Shown: in pieces, positions 45,301 through 56,500 of the stretch
Position numbering within the stretch: the first letter of the stretch is position 1
Layout: every line of letters begins with the position of its first letter
Assembly: GCA_016858145.1 (NCBI GenBank)
Contig: JAEHOE010000046.1
Span: 496,001-560,000, forward strand
Length of the DNA: 64,000 nt
Reading direction: 5' to 3'
DNA from: Edaphochlamys debaryana
Taxonomy: Eukaryota > Chlorophyta > Chlorophyceae > Chlamydomonadales
Position numbers and translations under genes: made by a program
Notes under the pieces: model-generated
Seen by the model: the letters and a program-made list of their open reading frames with translations, nothing else
What the model was told of the DNA's origin: nothing
Databases searched by the model: none

Positions 45301-48300
45301 ACGCTGGGCAGGGTGTTCCTCGTGCGGGCGCAGCGGCGGCTGACGGCTCTGCTGCGCATGGGCGGCGGCGGCTGGCGCGAGGCCAGCGGTGGCGGCAGCG
45401 GCAGCAGCGAGGTTGCCGGAGCGAGGGACGAGGGGGCGGAGGCGGTTGCTCGTGGTGGTTCTCGCGCGGAGGCGGGTGGACAGGGTCAGCGGGGGCAGCT
45501 GGCCAGCGGCGGTGGTGACGGCGGCGTCAGCGGCAGCGTATCGGTGGGCCTGGCGGCTCGGGCCGTGGCCGCAGTATCTGCTCTGGCGCCAGGCGGCGGC
45601 GGCCGCTTGGTGGACGCTCGTGCCAAGGGCGCTGGCGGCGCCGCTGCCAGCGCGCCTGCCGCCGCCCCCGTCAGCGCAAGTAGTGGCGCCCCGGCGGCGG
45701 CAGCGGCAGCGGAGGCAGGCGCAGGCCGGCGGCTGGATGAGGACTTTGCCGCCGCCGTCATGGCGCACGTGCGCCGCGCGCTGGGCCCCGGAGGCCGCGG
45801 CGTGGCGGCGGCCGATGCCGTACGGATGTCGTACGGCATCGCGCGGTTCAGGGCCTGGCCCGGGGCGGCGGAGCTCAGGGGCCTGGCGATGGACGGCTTG
45901 GACCCGCCCGCCACTGGACCCGCGCCCAGCGGCCCCCGCGGGCCCGTTGCTGCCAGCGTTACGGCTGCAACTGCTGGCGTTACGGCGGGGACGTCGGGGG
46001 CCTGGCAGCCGCCGCCATCCATGCCGCCCCAGGCACCGCCGCTGGAGCCCGCCTTCCCTGCCCTGCCCCCGTCCCCCGCGACCCCGCCTGGGCTGCACCG
46101 CCCCTCGCGCCGGCCCCCGGCTCCGCCCCACGAGCCCCTCGCAGCGGAGGCTGGGACACCGTTTGTGCCGGAGGGTTCCGCCATGACAAGGGACGGTCCA
46201 CGGGCGTGGGGCGCTCGGCCGGCGTCGGGCTCGCCACGGTCGCCGGCGTTCGTGTCTGGGGTGCCGGCACGTGTCCCTCGGCAACCCCTCAGCCCTGAAG
46301 CCGCCCTCCTCTTCCAGCTCGTCGAGCGGATACCCTATCCCACGCCTACGCCTGCAACGCATCCGGCCCACGCGCCAGCACCCACCGACTCACCTAACGG
46401 GGGCGATAACGGGTCCGCATCCCCACCGCCAGAACCCGCACAATCAGTCGTACCAGAGGACGTACGCCTGTCCTGTACGGCGCTCCAGTCGCTGTACCTC
46501 CTGGGCGTACGGCCGCGCGCGGGCTGGATCCGGGCCGTGCTGGCGGCCAGCCACCCGCATCTGCCGTACATGGACATGGACCTGCTGTCGAGGACGTGGT
46601 GGGCGCTGGCCGGATCGGGCTGGCGCGTGGGGCCGCTGTGGCGCGACGGGGCGTTCAGGTCAATGCTGCGGCGTGGGGATCGGCTCTCGCCGGACCAGGT
46701 GAGGCATTGGCAAGCTGGCGTGCTACGAGGCAGAAGGAAGGACGCGGGGAGGTTGTGTCTGGTGTGAGGGCAGGATGAGGCGGGATCCCGGGGGGTTTCT
46801 GGAGGGGGTCTTACGGACTGTCACGTCCCTGAGGGGCAGAGTCGAGGGACCGCCATGGCAGCGGCACGGTAGAGGCCATCTCCTACCTGAGGGGCCAAAT
46901 CGTACAGCTGACCCTCTCTGTGCTCTGCCATCCCGCTCCCACCCCCAGGTGTGCATGCTCTTGGGCGGCTGCGCGCGCTGGCGGCTACGGCCCCGGTCCG
47001 TTTTCATGCGGGCCCTCCTGGGCAGCGTGGCGGTGAGGCCGGGCGGGCGCGTGGGGCTGGCCGGGCCGGGGCCGGGGAGTCCACCAAGCGGTCGGTGGGG
47101 ACATGGGTGTGGGTGGGCCCTCATGGGCCGTGCTGCGGTGAGGCCGGGCGGGCTCCCAAGGTTACGGAGTATGGGCGGGCAGGGGCCGGGGAGGGGTTCG
47201 CCAGCACTTGGCCTCGGACTTTTTCATGATCGTGCTGCCGGGGAGCATTCTCGCGCTCCCAACGTCTTCTTGAAGGCCCGATAAGGTGCCAGTGCTTGGC
47301 GGCGCCGCCGGGCGAGTGGGCTGTGGGAGTGGGCCAGACCAGGCACGGTACCTGAGTCGTGGCCCCGGGGACCCACCTAGCGGCTTGCGGGCTTGGACGC
47401 ATCGACCGGGGTAGGAGCCGTACAGGCTGTCGGGCAGTGCCGTTCCTGGGTGGCGTGTGGAAGCATGGTCTGCGGCATGGCTTCCCTTGTGCGCAAGTCA
47501 CGCCCCCCCTCGCCTCTTTCCTCGCTGACTGTTTACATCCCCTTCCCTCAATCCGCAGGCCGCCCTTCCCGCCTTCCAAGCCACCTCCTGCGTCGCCCTC
47601 GCGGACGCCCTGGCCGGAATGCGCTACCACCCGCTGCCGTCCTTCCTGCGCCCGTACCTGGCGCGCTGCTCGTCCCAGCTGCCGTACATGGATGGACGAG
47701 CGCTGCTCAAGCTGCTGTGGGCGCTGTGCCGGATGGGCCTGCCGAGGGCGGGCGGCGAGGCGTGGCGGGCTGCCGTGCTCGACTCGGCCCTGCAACGCAT
47801 GCCGTTGCCACCGGCGACGGCGCCCGCGGCCACTGACCCGGCCAAGCGGCAGCACTCAGCAACTTCCCCGCCGGCGGCAGGCGGCAAATTACCAGCGGCG
47901 GCGGCGGCGGTACCCGTGCCGTCCGCCGCCGCCAAGCCGACGGCGGCGGCGCCGCCAGCGCTCGCGCCGCTGACGCCGGCGCAGACGGGGCTTCTGGCGC
48001 GCTGCGTGGGCGTGGCCGAGCTGCGGCCATCGGACGCCTGGATCCGTACGTTCTGGTCGTACAGCGCCGTACAGCTGCCGTACATGCGGCCCGGCGCGCT
48101 CGTGCTGTTGCTCCGGGGCGTGGCGCGGCTGAAGGCGGCGCCGCCGCTGTGGTGGGCGCGGTCGTACCTGGCGGCGACGGAGGCTGCGCTGCCGACTCTC
48201 TCGGTGGGTTGGGTTTGGTGTGACGTGGCCTGTAGCCTGTAGCCTGTGGGTGGGGCCTCGCTCGAGGGCTTCCCCACGTCGGCAGACGCGCAAAGCCGCG

Positions 48301-48922
48301 GACCAGGCACCGCCCCCGTTGCTGTGCCCCGCCTCCTCTTACTCGTACCCTCCCCGCCACCTCCCAAACCCCAACCCCAACCCCGACCCCGACCCCAACC
48401 TCTTCCACCACCCCGCCCTGCCCCGCTCAGGCCCCCTGCCTGGTCCGGCTGGCGGGCGCGCTGCGCCGCTGCCCCGTGCGCCCCCCGGCGCCCTGGCTGA
48501 CGGCCTTCCGCAGCCGCCAGGAGCTGCTCTCGGCACAGCTTAGCCGCGCGGATCAGACCGAATGCGCTGCCATGCTGAGGGAGGTGTCGTGGCGGCGGCG
48601 CGGGACGGTGCCGCCGGGCTGGCGCGTGCCGCAGGAGGATGTGGGGAATAGCTCGGCGCGGAAGCGCTGGGCCTCGAGGGACGCGACGCGGCGGAAGGCG
48701 AGGCCCAAGGCTACGGAGATCCGGGCGGGGAGCGTGGTGGCGCTTGGGCTTGAGAGGGCGAGGCGCGCCTCGGGTATGGGGCCGGTTGGCGGCGCGCGTC
48801 CGGGGCAGGTGGGTGGAGGTGTGGAGGGAACGGAGGAGGGCGGGGAGAGGGCGGCAGGCCCGAAGCAGGGGAGGCGGGTAGGGGGCACTGTGGCGACGCG
48901 TCCGCCCAAGGGCGACCGGTAG
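42319..48922 (+). CDS. Very large OPR-like organelle RNA-binding protein candidate
   Basis: Four exons, 42319-46698, 46949-47032, 47559-48203 and 48431-48922, all in phase 0, give 1,866 aa. The start is the first ATG of the open frame (MATPGAWRPG). The first 750 or so residues are Ser/Pro/Ala/Gly-rich and look disordered, with Ser/Asn runs near 43850-43930. From about 44570 on, amphipathic helical repeats appear, such as ALRRLADVS and later MDGRALLKLLWALCRMG, LLSRTWWALAGSGW and MRPGALVLLLRGVARL. These resemble the helix pairs of octotricopeptide-repeat proteins, which bind chloroplast or mitochondrial transcripts to stabilise them or activate translation. Long Ala/Gly-rich inserts separate the repeats. 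The C terminus is basic with no RAP domain seen. The OPR assignment is by pattern only; another alpha-solenoid family is possible. Confidence 0.72.
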
Positions 48923-50523
48923 AAGCGTAGGAGGCGAGAGAGGTGGCAACAAGGCTGGGCGGAGGCACGGGCTGGCGCGTCTTCAACGGGGGCGGGAGAC
49001 GACATAGCTAGCCTGGTTGAGGACCTGGGCATATCCCTACACGTTACGATGAGCATCCCGAATTCCCGATAAGCAGCAGGAGTTCAGTGTGCACGTGTTC
49101 ATTTCTGGAGTGAAGATTCGTAGCGCGGACGAATAATAGTGTGCAAGCGAGAGTGCAGAGTGACAGAAGGAGAGGATATGAGTGCAGTTGATGTGTGGCA
49201 GCTGTTGGACACTGTGGGGGGCAGGCAGGACTGTGGCTTGTTCGATCAAGTGCATGGATGTCTCGTAGTAGCCCGTAAGGCACCATGACTCATGCACCCG
49301 AGGATGCGCCGAGCTTTTGGCCTCTGGTAGTAGTGCCGTTGTGCGTCTCTTGGCTGGCTGGCGTCATGTGGCTCAGGGGCTCGAGGGCTAAGGGCTCGAG
49401 GGCCTAGGGCCCGAGGGCCTAGATGAGGTAGGGACGCAGGGGTCAGAGGGCATGGCCTCCATACAGTGCACTAGCAACAGGGCTATCTAGCACTCCACGG
49501 AGCTGTATGCGCAGCAGATGTAGGGACGCAGGGGTGCACCGAGCGGTGGGCGTAGTCCCCGCGCCGTACACTAGCTCAAAGGGCTTCCTAGCACCGCACG
49601 GAGCGCGGTATGCGCGGACGATGCACACGAGGGCGGGGCTGAGCATGGCTTGGCGAGAGTGTTACCGGCGATGCATGCGGGGGTGAGGCCGCCCGGCCCC
49701 TCATTCCCTGCGGCCGAGGAGCCCGAGCAACTCAGCGTTGCAACCTCACGAGCGTGCGCCCGTTGCGTGGACATGCTGGTCGATGTTGCAACCGGCGGGA
49801 CGCACATGCGGTCTGGCGCATCGCACGGCCGCACCGCACGGCCGCGCAGCTCGCAGCCCCGAACGCTCAGCTCCGAACCCTGAGCCTGAGCCCACGGCCC
49901 ATGCAACCCAGGCAGCCCCTCCTCACGCGTCACGCCCCAGCTCCAGGCCACTGCCCGTCGTCTACCTCCTCACGCCTGGGCGGATTGCTCCGCATCCCTC
50001 AAGCCCGCGGGACGCCCCCACGCGTGAGGCCCCTGTCATCTACACAACCCAGCCCGCCGTCCACCCATCCAAGCAGCCCCCTCACTTTCTGCTTTGACTG
50101 GGGTCCTGGAGCCAAGCGTGCCATCGTGCTCTGTGCTGCATCGCGCTTTGCTTAAAACCCAAGCAGCAGGCGACCGGTGCACCAGGCCGTGCCCACCACC
50201 CTCAGGCGCCGCCATGGCACCAGCCTTTGCTCCGCAGCGCCAAGCGGTCAATTGCCCATACCCCCTTGCAGAGCATACCATTGGGCCCAATTTGGGCGTC
50301 CTGCGTCCCGGTCCAGGACCCCGTGCACCCCCCGCAGCCCTCACGCCCCCTGTCAACACGAGCCACCGTGCCAACCGCACAAGGGCCACCCCTCACGCCC
50401 GCGCGTCCTTCTCCGCCACCACCCTCAGACGCCACCAGCCTTTTCTCCACAGGGCGTACGAGACACACACCACTGGACGGCATGCGCTGCGGACCCCATG
50501 CACCCCCCGCTGCCCCGCATCCC
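48923..50523. other. Intergenic region between convergent genes
   Basis: 1.6 kb between the stop codons of the OPR-like and DarP-like genes, presumably two 3' UTRs plus spacer. It contains an imperfect about 95-bp tandem duplication at 49422-49617. No TGTAA was seen on the expected strands. Confidence 0.5.
49422..49617. repeat. Imperfect tandem duplication, about 95-bp unit
   Basis: Two successive blocks share TAGGGACGCAGGGGT at the left, an ACTAGC..AGGGCT..CTAGCAC core and CACGGAGC..GTATGCGC at the right, with diverged middles. It is preceded by short CTCGAGGGCCTAGGGC repeats at 49380-49420. Confidence 0.6.
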
Positions 50524-52995
50524 TCACGCCTGCGCGTCCCTCTCCGCCACCACCCTCAGCGCCAGCGGCTTGAGCAGCTTGCCCAAGCTCCGCACCAGCG
50601 GCCGGCTCTTGGGCTCGGGCGCCTTGCCGCCCTTGCGCCGACGCGGCGGGCCGCCAGCCACGGCCGCGGCGTCGGCCGCAGCCTCGGCCGCAGCCTCGGC
50701 AGCGCCCTCGCCGCCGCTCTCGCCGCCTTCGCCGTCGCTCCCAGAGCTGGATCCCGTCGGAGAGGCCTGCCGGAAGGCGAGTGACGCGTGATGGTAACGG
50801 CGCGACATGAGAATGTGGGGTTGGATGGGCGGGCGACCTGGGCGCGACGTGATGCCTGCAAGCTGCTGGTAGGGCCGCGTGTGGAGTGCACCGCCCCGGT
50901 CCCCTAAAGATTAGCCTGGTCTGGGAAAGGTTGCCCTGCCTTGGTCCGGACCCGAGTGGCACCAGACCTGGGCCGGTGCCTGGCACGCCCGCACCCCCAC
51001 CTGGTCGCTGGCCACCAGGGCCTCCGCGGCCTGCCGCTGCTGCTCCTCCTCCTCGAGCGCCTGTGGCAAAGGTGGAAAGTGGTGGTTGTGGTGGTTGTGG
51101 CGGTTGTGGTGGTTGTGGTGGTTGTGGTGGGGCAAGTGCATGTCTTGGTGAGCAGCATGCCTCTCCGGCAGCGCCCCTGCCCACCGCCCGCGCGTGAACA
51201 CTCCTTTCCCTCCACCCGCCCCCTACCCCCCATTTTCATCCTCCCCCACCTCCTTGCACTGCCGCACCAGCGACCTAAGCTGCTGGTGGTCGGGGGCCCA
51301 AGCCACCGGGTACCCGTACACCTCGGCAATCACCTCCTGCGCACGTGCGGGAGCGGGCAGCAGGCAGCAGGCAGCTGAGCTGGGTGCGGATCTCGGCCCA
51401 ATACACACTCGGCACATTTTCCAAGTGGCGCAGGACAACCGGCCTCCTGCAACTCCGCTTGTGGGGACTGTTGCCGTCCTGTCATGGGCCGACCATTCCC
51501 GCCAGCCGGCGGCCTCGCGGCGTTCCTCAACTTCCCCTCCCCAACCTTCCCGCCACCTGCCTCCCTCCCCAAAACCTGAGGTTAGGTTACAACAGGTTAC
51601 AATAGGGGAGCCCGGCATGTCCCAACGGTGCACGACAGTCGGCGCTGGACATGTGACAAGGCCGTTGGGGCGCTCACCGGGACTCGGCTTCCCGCCATCT
51701 CCCTCCCTCACACACCCCCGTTAGGGACTCCTCACCTGGTCCTCCCCAAGCAGCCCCTCCCGCCAGCTCTCCACCAGGCCGCTGACGTCACCGTCCTCGA
51801 AGATGCCCCGGCTCTGGGTGGCAATTGACACCGCCTCCTGCCGAGGGTTGGGGCCGGGTGGGGGGGAGGGGGAAAGGGGGGAAAGGGGCCGAGAGGCACG
51901 TGAGGGGTGCGGCGGGCAAGACTCGAGCGGCTGCTCCAGGGCACATACAGGGCCAATGCCCGGAGCGCACATCGAGCCAGAGTGGGTGCGGACTACACAG
52001 CTCCTGCCGAGTGCCGGGGGCGAGGCGTGGGGGCGGGAGGTGAGGGGGAGCGCCTGGCGACCTCCCCACTCCTCACCTGCAACTTCTCAATCTGCGGGTC
52101 CGTCAGCTGCCCTCGGAGCATCTTGGCGACCAACGCCTCCTGCCGCTTGCGGCCCTGGGGACGAAACACGGGCGGGCAGGGAGGTGGGGACAGACGAACC
52201 AGGGACAGACGAAACAGTTTGGAGACCCGGCTCTCCCCCGCAACAGGCTGAATCCTGCGCTCTTGTGAACCGATGGCCAGCGCCCGACCCTCTCCGCGCC
52301 CAGACGTGTTCCTCCACTATGCCCCACCACCAGCTGCCGTACAGCTGCCGTACCCGTACCACACGTGCCCTCCCGCCACCCGCTCGTCCCCCCCTCCACG
52401 GCCTTCGGTCTCCGCCGCCGGCCCCACACCTGGTTGCTGCGCGGCAGCTTGGCGGCGATGCCCACCGCCTCCATGCCCCCCGGCGGCAGCAAGTGCGACA
52501 CGGCCCCCAGCTGCTTGGCGCTCATGCTGGTGAGGCCGCGGACCACATCCAGAACCGAGCGGGCTGCGGGAAGGCGTCCAACATTGGAGGCGCGGGGGGA
52601 CCCGGGGCGCAAGCGGGGTTTGAGGCGGGGGGACGTCGGCACCGTGTTCGCCAGAGCATATGGCCGGTTCAGGGCGAAGGCACGAGCGTGTTGGAATAAG
52701 ATGAGTCGTCGCCCACGACGTCGTGGGGGGCAGCTTGCGAATGGTCGCGACGGACCAGGCCCCGCGCACCCTCTTTCTTTTGGGTGCTACGGTTGCGACG
52801 CTGCCCTGGGATGCGCTCCTCAGCCGAGTCCGCAAAGTTGTAGAGCGCGCTCGGTGCGACGACGACCATGCGGCTCGCCACGCCGCTTCTCCGCAGGCCG
52901 CAAGCGAGGCTCCTTCGTTTCAGAGAGCTGCATATGACAAGATTGGGTCGCCCGCTGCAGCTAGGTGCGCAGGGCGAGCGGAGTTGCGCAGCCAT
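50524..52995 (-). CDS. Dar P/YjgA (DUF615) ribosome-associated protein homologue, probably organellar
   Basis: Exons 52770-52995, 52430-52563, 52077-52154, 51736-51837, 51250-51336, 51001-51060 and 50524-50766 join in phase to 309 aa. Bacterial DarP (YjgA) binds the large ribosomal subunit during late assembly. Matching segments occur in the right order: a basic start (RSTQKKE), SMSAKQLGAVSHLLPP, then GRKRQEALVAKMLRGQLTDP (bacterial proteins have a GRRRQLQ..GKMLR segment), LVESWREGLLGED, and VIAEVYGYPVAWAPDHQQL followed by RSLVRQCKE. The first 45 or so residues are Ser/Arg/Cys-rich and acidic-poor, suggesting an organelle transit peptide. The tail (from about residue 229) is Ala/Glu/Gly-rich, then basic. 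The first donor (GAGG|GTGCGC) was chosen because it alone gives the phase that exon 2 needs. Intron 5 holds a GGTTGT-rich repeat. Confidence 0.82.
51080..51132. repeat. GGTTGTGGT simple repeat in an intron
   Basis: Six or so tandem 9-bp GTGGTTGTG units lie in the intron between exons 5 and 6 of the DarP-like gene. Confidence 0.8.
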
Positions 52996-53506
52996 GTTAA
53001 ATTCGTGGCCACCGACCGCCTATTCGGCAAGGCCCCTTAGGTATATGCACAACTGAGCGCAGTCCTGCAATATTCTATATGCACTGGAAATCGAGCAAGC
53101 AATACAGCCACACCCCGACGCGTCGACACGCACACCCCACACCACCTCCACACCCCGCCGCCCCCCCACGCACAGCCATGCGATCGCACAAAACCTGCAC
53201 GCATCCTCATGTGCCCGCCATCACGCGCAGCGCGGCCCTCAAACGGAGCCTCAGCAGCCCCACCACATGCAATCACAACAGATGATCTGATCTCGGCGCC
53301 ACGCCCCAGCCCTGCACGATCTCGGCGCCTTCCCGCATGCATGTACCCCACCCGACCTTGTCCACTGCGCGCCGTTGCCTTCCCCCTCCTCCTCCATCCT
53401 CCTTGTCCTTCCTCAACCCCCCCTCCCGTCCCCCCCCGTTTCGCCTCCTCCTGCCTCCCCTTCTCCTTCCTTCCTCCCCTCCTTCCCTCCCGCCCCGGCC
53501 GCCTCC
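52996..53506. promoter_or_regulatory. Short region between P450 stop and DarP-like start
   Basis: 511 bp between two genes transcribed leftward. It must serve as 3' UTR of the P450 and promoter of the DarP-like gene. The sequence is C-rich on the plus strand. No TGTAA signal was found. Confidence 0.5.
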
Positions 53507-56500
53507 TCACTTGCCCCTCAGCAGCACACGCACCCTGAAGCTGCCCTTGGGCGCCAGCGTCAGCCCCGCCACCGTCTCGAAGGGGGGGTGGCCCGGGGGC
53601 AGCTCGAAGGACAGGCGCTGGTAGAGCCGGGCCAGCACCGTCTTGGCCTCCTGCACCACACAGGGAGAAGGCAAGGCAGGCACGGGCGGCAAGGGAGGTA
53701 AGCAAGCGGGGCAAGGGGCCGATGCCGTATGGGTATGGCACCGGTGGGGCACGGCACGAAACACGCCACCACGCCACCACGTTACCGTTTGACCCTGGTT
53801 CCAGACCGGTGCCATACGGTACCCATTCGGGCCGATGCTCGTTACGGCACAACCACCAAGAAGCTACGGCATCACGTGTGCGGGCGCGCACTTGAGAGCC
53901 TACTGTGCTCGAGCGCCCTTTGGCTACAGCCACCACGCCAGCCCACACACCAGGGGCTCATCAACATGCTACTCTCCAGCCAAGCCCCCCCCTCCCCTCC
54001 CTCCCCCGCCCCCAGCTTCCCACCACACGCACCTGCATGGCGAAGCGCCACCCCACGCACATGCGAGTGCCGCTGCCGAAGGGCGCGAAGGCGCTGCCGT
54101 GCCGCGCCGCCAGGCCCTCCACCTCGGCGGCTGACACGCCGGCGGCGGGGCAGGCGCCCGGCAGGAAGCGCTCGGGGCGGAAGGACTGGGGTCGGGTGCG
54201 TGGGGGTGGGTGGGTGGGTGGGAGGAAGAAGGGCTGCGTTGAGAAGCAGGTGCAGTTGAAGTCCGCCGTTGCTCCGTCTGCTGACCCGTCGGTCCCCTCT
54301 AAACCTGATGCCTCTGTACCCTCTCTCCTGTTCGTGAACATTTTCCCCAGTTTGGGTCCCCGCTGGGTCCACCTTGGTGTCCGGCCGCCGTCCGTCCCCC
54401 GTCTCCCTCCCCTACCACCCCCCCTTGAAAACCCCCAAACCCCCACCTTGGCGTCCGGCCAGAGCTGCTCGCTGCTGTGCACTCTGCCCCCGTGTCGCCC
54501 CCGAAACGCACAAACGCCGTTCCGCCCCCCTCCCTTTCGCCCCGCTCCCCACCTTGGCGTCCGGCCAGAGCTGCTCGCTGCGGTGCAGGTGGTTGATGGG
54601 GATGAAGATGGTGGCGTGGGCGGGAACGGTGAAGCCGCAGAGCTGGGGGGGCGAGAGGGAGGGAGGGGGTGCGGGTCGGCGGGTCGGGTGCAGGTCTAGG
54701 TTGGGCTACGGATTGGATGGGTTTGCGACTTCGCGCGGCGAGCAGAAACATCTACCCGGTCTGAGGGGGGGGACGGGTCTTCCGGCACCTCACGGAAGGC
54801 TGAGCCCTCAGGCCCTGGCCCCAGTGCGGCCAACCCTCCGCCTTGGCAGACACCTGTCTCCTCTCCGGTTGAAGCTAACCCCCATGGCGCGGCTGCGGCT
54901 GCCGCTGCCCCCAGAAAGAACGCAAGGAGGGTTTGCGGCGGGCGACCCTGGGGGTCTGGGCGCTGAACGCCCCCGGCCCCGGCGCTCACGCTGATGTCCT
55001 TGTCGCTCTCCCTCGAGGTGGCGTGCGCGGGCGGGAAGAGGCGCAGCGCCTCCTGCACCACCGCCTCCGTGTAGACCAGCTGGGGGGGGGGAGAGGGGGG
55101 GTGATCTTTGACGAATTAGAGGTTGGCTAGCCCAGATGGTATGACAGCGGCCAGCGAGCCCGATGCGCTCGATGGGAAGAGGGGGGGGGGGAAGGGAGGA
55201 TCCGGGTGCGTGTGTGTGTTTCGACGAAAGAGGACAAACGAGGCTGGGCACCCTTTTCCCCGCCCTTGCCCTTGGCCCCATCCGTCCCACCCCACCTTGT
55301 CCAGTAGCTCGTCCGTCAGCTCCGCGCCCTGTGAGGGCGGGGGCAGGAGCGCGTCCACCTCCCGCATCAGCCGCTCGGCCTGGGAGGGGGGAGGGGAGGG
55401 GGGGCAGGAGGGGAGGGAGCAGGGGAGGCGGGTTGGGGTCAAGGATAAGCGGGCGGGGGCGGGGTCAGGGGTAAGCGGGCGGCAGCTGGGCACCAGCTCT
55501 TGCACACGCAGTGGGCTGGAGACAGTGGTCCTGTTCTGTCCTTCCTCCCCGGTTCTGTCCCCCTTCACCCCACCTTGTCCGGGTTCGTTGCCAGTAGATA
55601 GACGGCGAACGTGAGGGCGTTGGCGGTGGTTTCGAAGCCGCCCAGCACAAAGGTCTGCACCTGGGAGATGAGCTGCGGGGCGCGGGTATTTGCATGGGGG
55701 CAGGTACTGGTAAGGAGGCGCCTGAGTTGGGAATAAGGAGGCTACTCCGCTACTCCATTTCCCCCCCCCCCCACACACCCGGCCCGTGCGCCCGTGTGAA
55801 GGGGCAAGTAAGGAGGCGCATGACGAGTTGCGGGGACAGAGCGGCCAAAGGAGGATATCGGGCGCTTGACGGTCCCTTCTCCCCTTATCATCCAGCAGTG
55901 GTACCCTCTGGCTCCGGGCCCCCGCGTACCAGAGCCCACGCGCCAACGCAGCTTTGGTGGCCCGGTCCCCGTACCCATGGGGCGCCACCTCAACGGCCCG
56001 TGCCCGCTGTGGACCCCGGCCACGCAGGCTGCACGTGCCCGCCCCCCCCCCCCATCCCCCAGCGAGCATCCCAGAGCCTCATGCACTTCTCACAAGGAAT
56101 CACGGCTCTCCAGCACGGTCCCCAACCCCCCACCTGCACGTCCGTCAGGGCCTGCCCCGTGGACTTGTCACGTGCCGCCAGCATGAGTCCCAGGAAGGAG
56201 CCGGGGGCCACGGCGGGGGCGGCGGGGGCGGGGGCGGCAGGCTCGGTGGCTTTGGCCAGGGCCTTGTCGCCATTCGGCTGGCCGGTGGCTGCTGCGGTGG
56301 TTGAGGGGGTGGTGGCGGGGCCGCGGGCGCGCCAATCGCGGACCAGGCGAAGGGCGGTGTCGCGGAGGACGTGGCGGGCCTGTGTGGGGGGGGGGTAGCG
56401 GGGCAGGGTGGCTATGGAGGCGCGGGAAGGCGAGTGGGCGGGATGAGGCCGTGCCTGGCGTGGCAGTACCGGAAAGCAGCTGAGTGGATGCTCGCGACGG

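Noticed and set aside
43240..46371. Open frames of 274-548 aa on both strands within the OPR-like gene
   Set aside because: High-GC sequence lacks stops in several frames. Only the plus-strand frame continuing from 42319 joins the downstream exons in phase and shows helical repeats.
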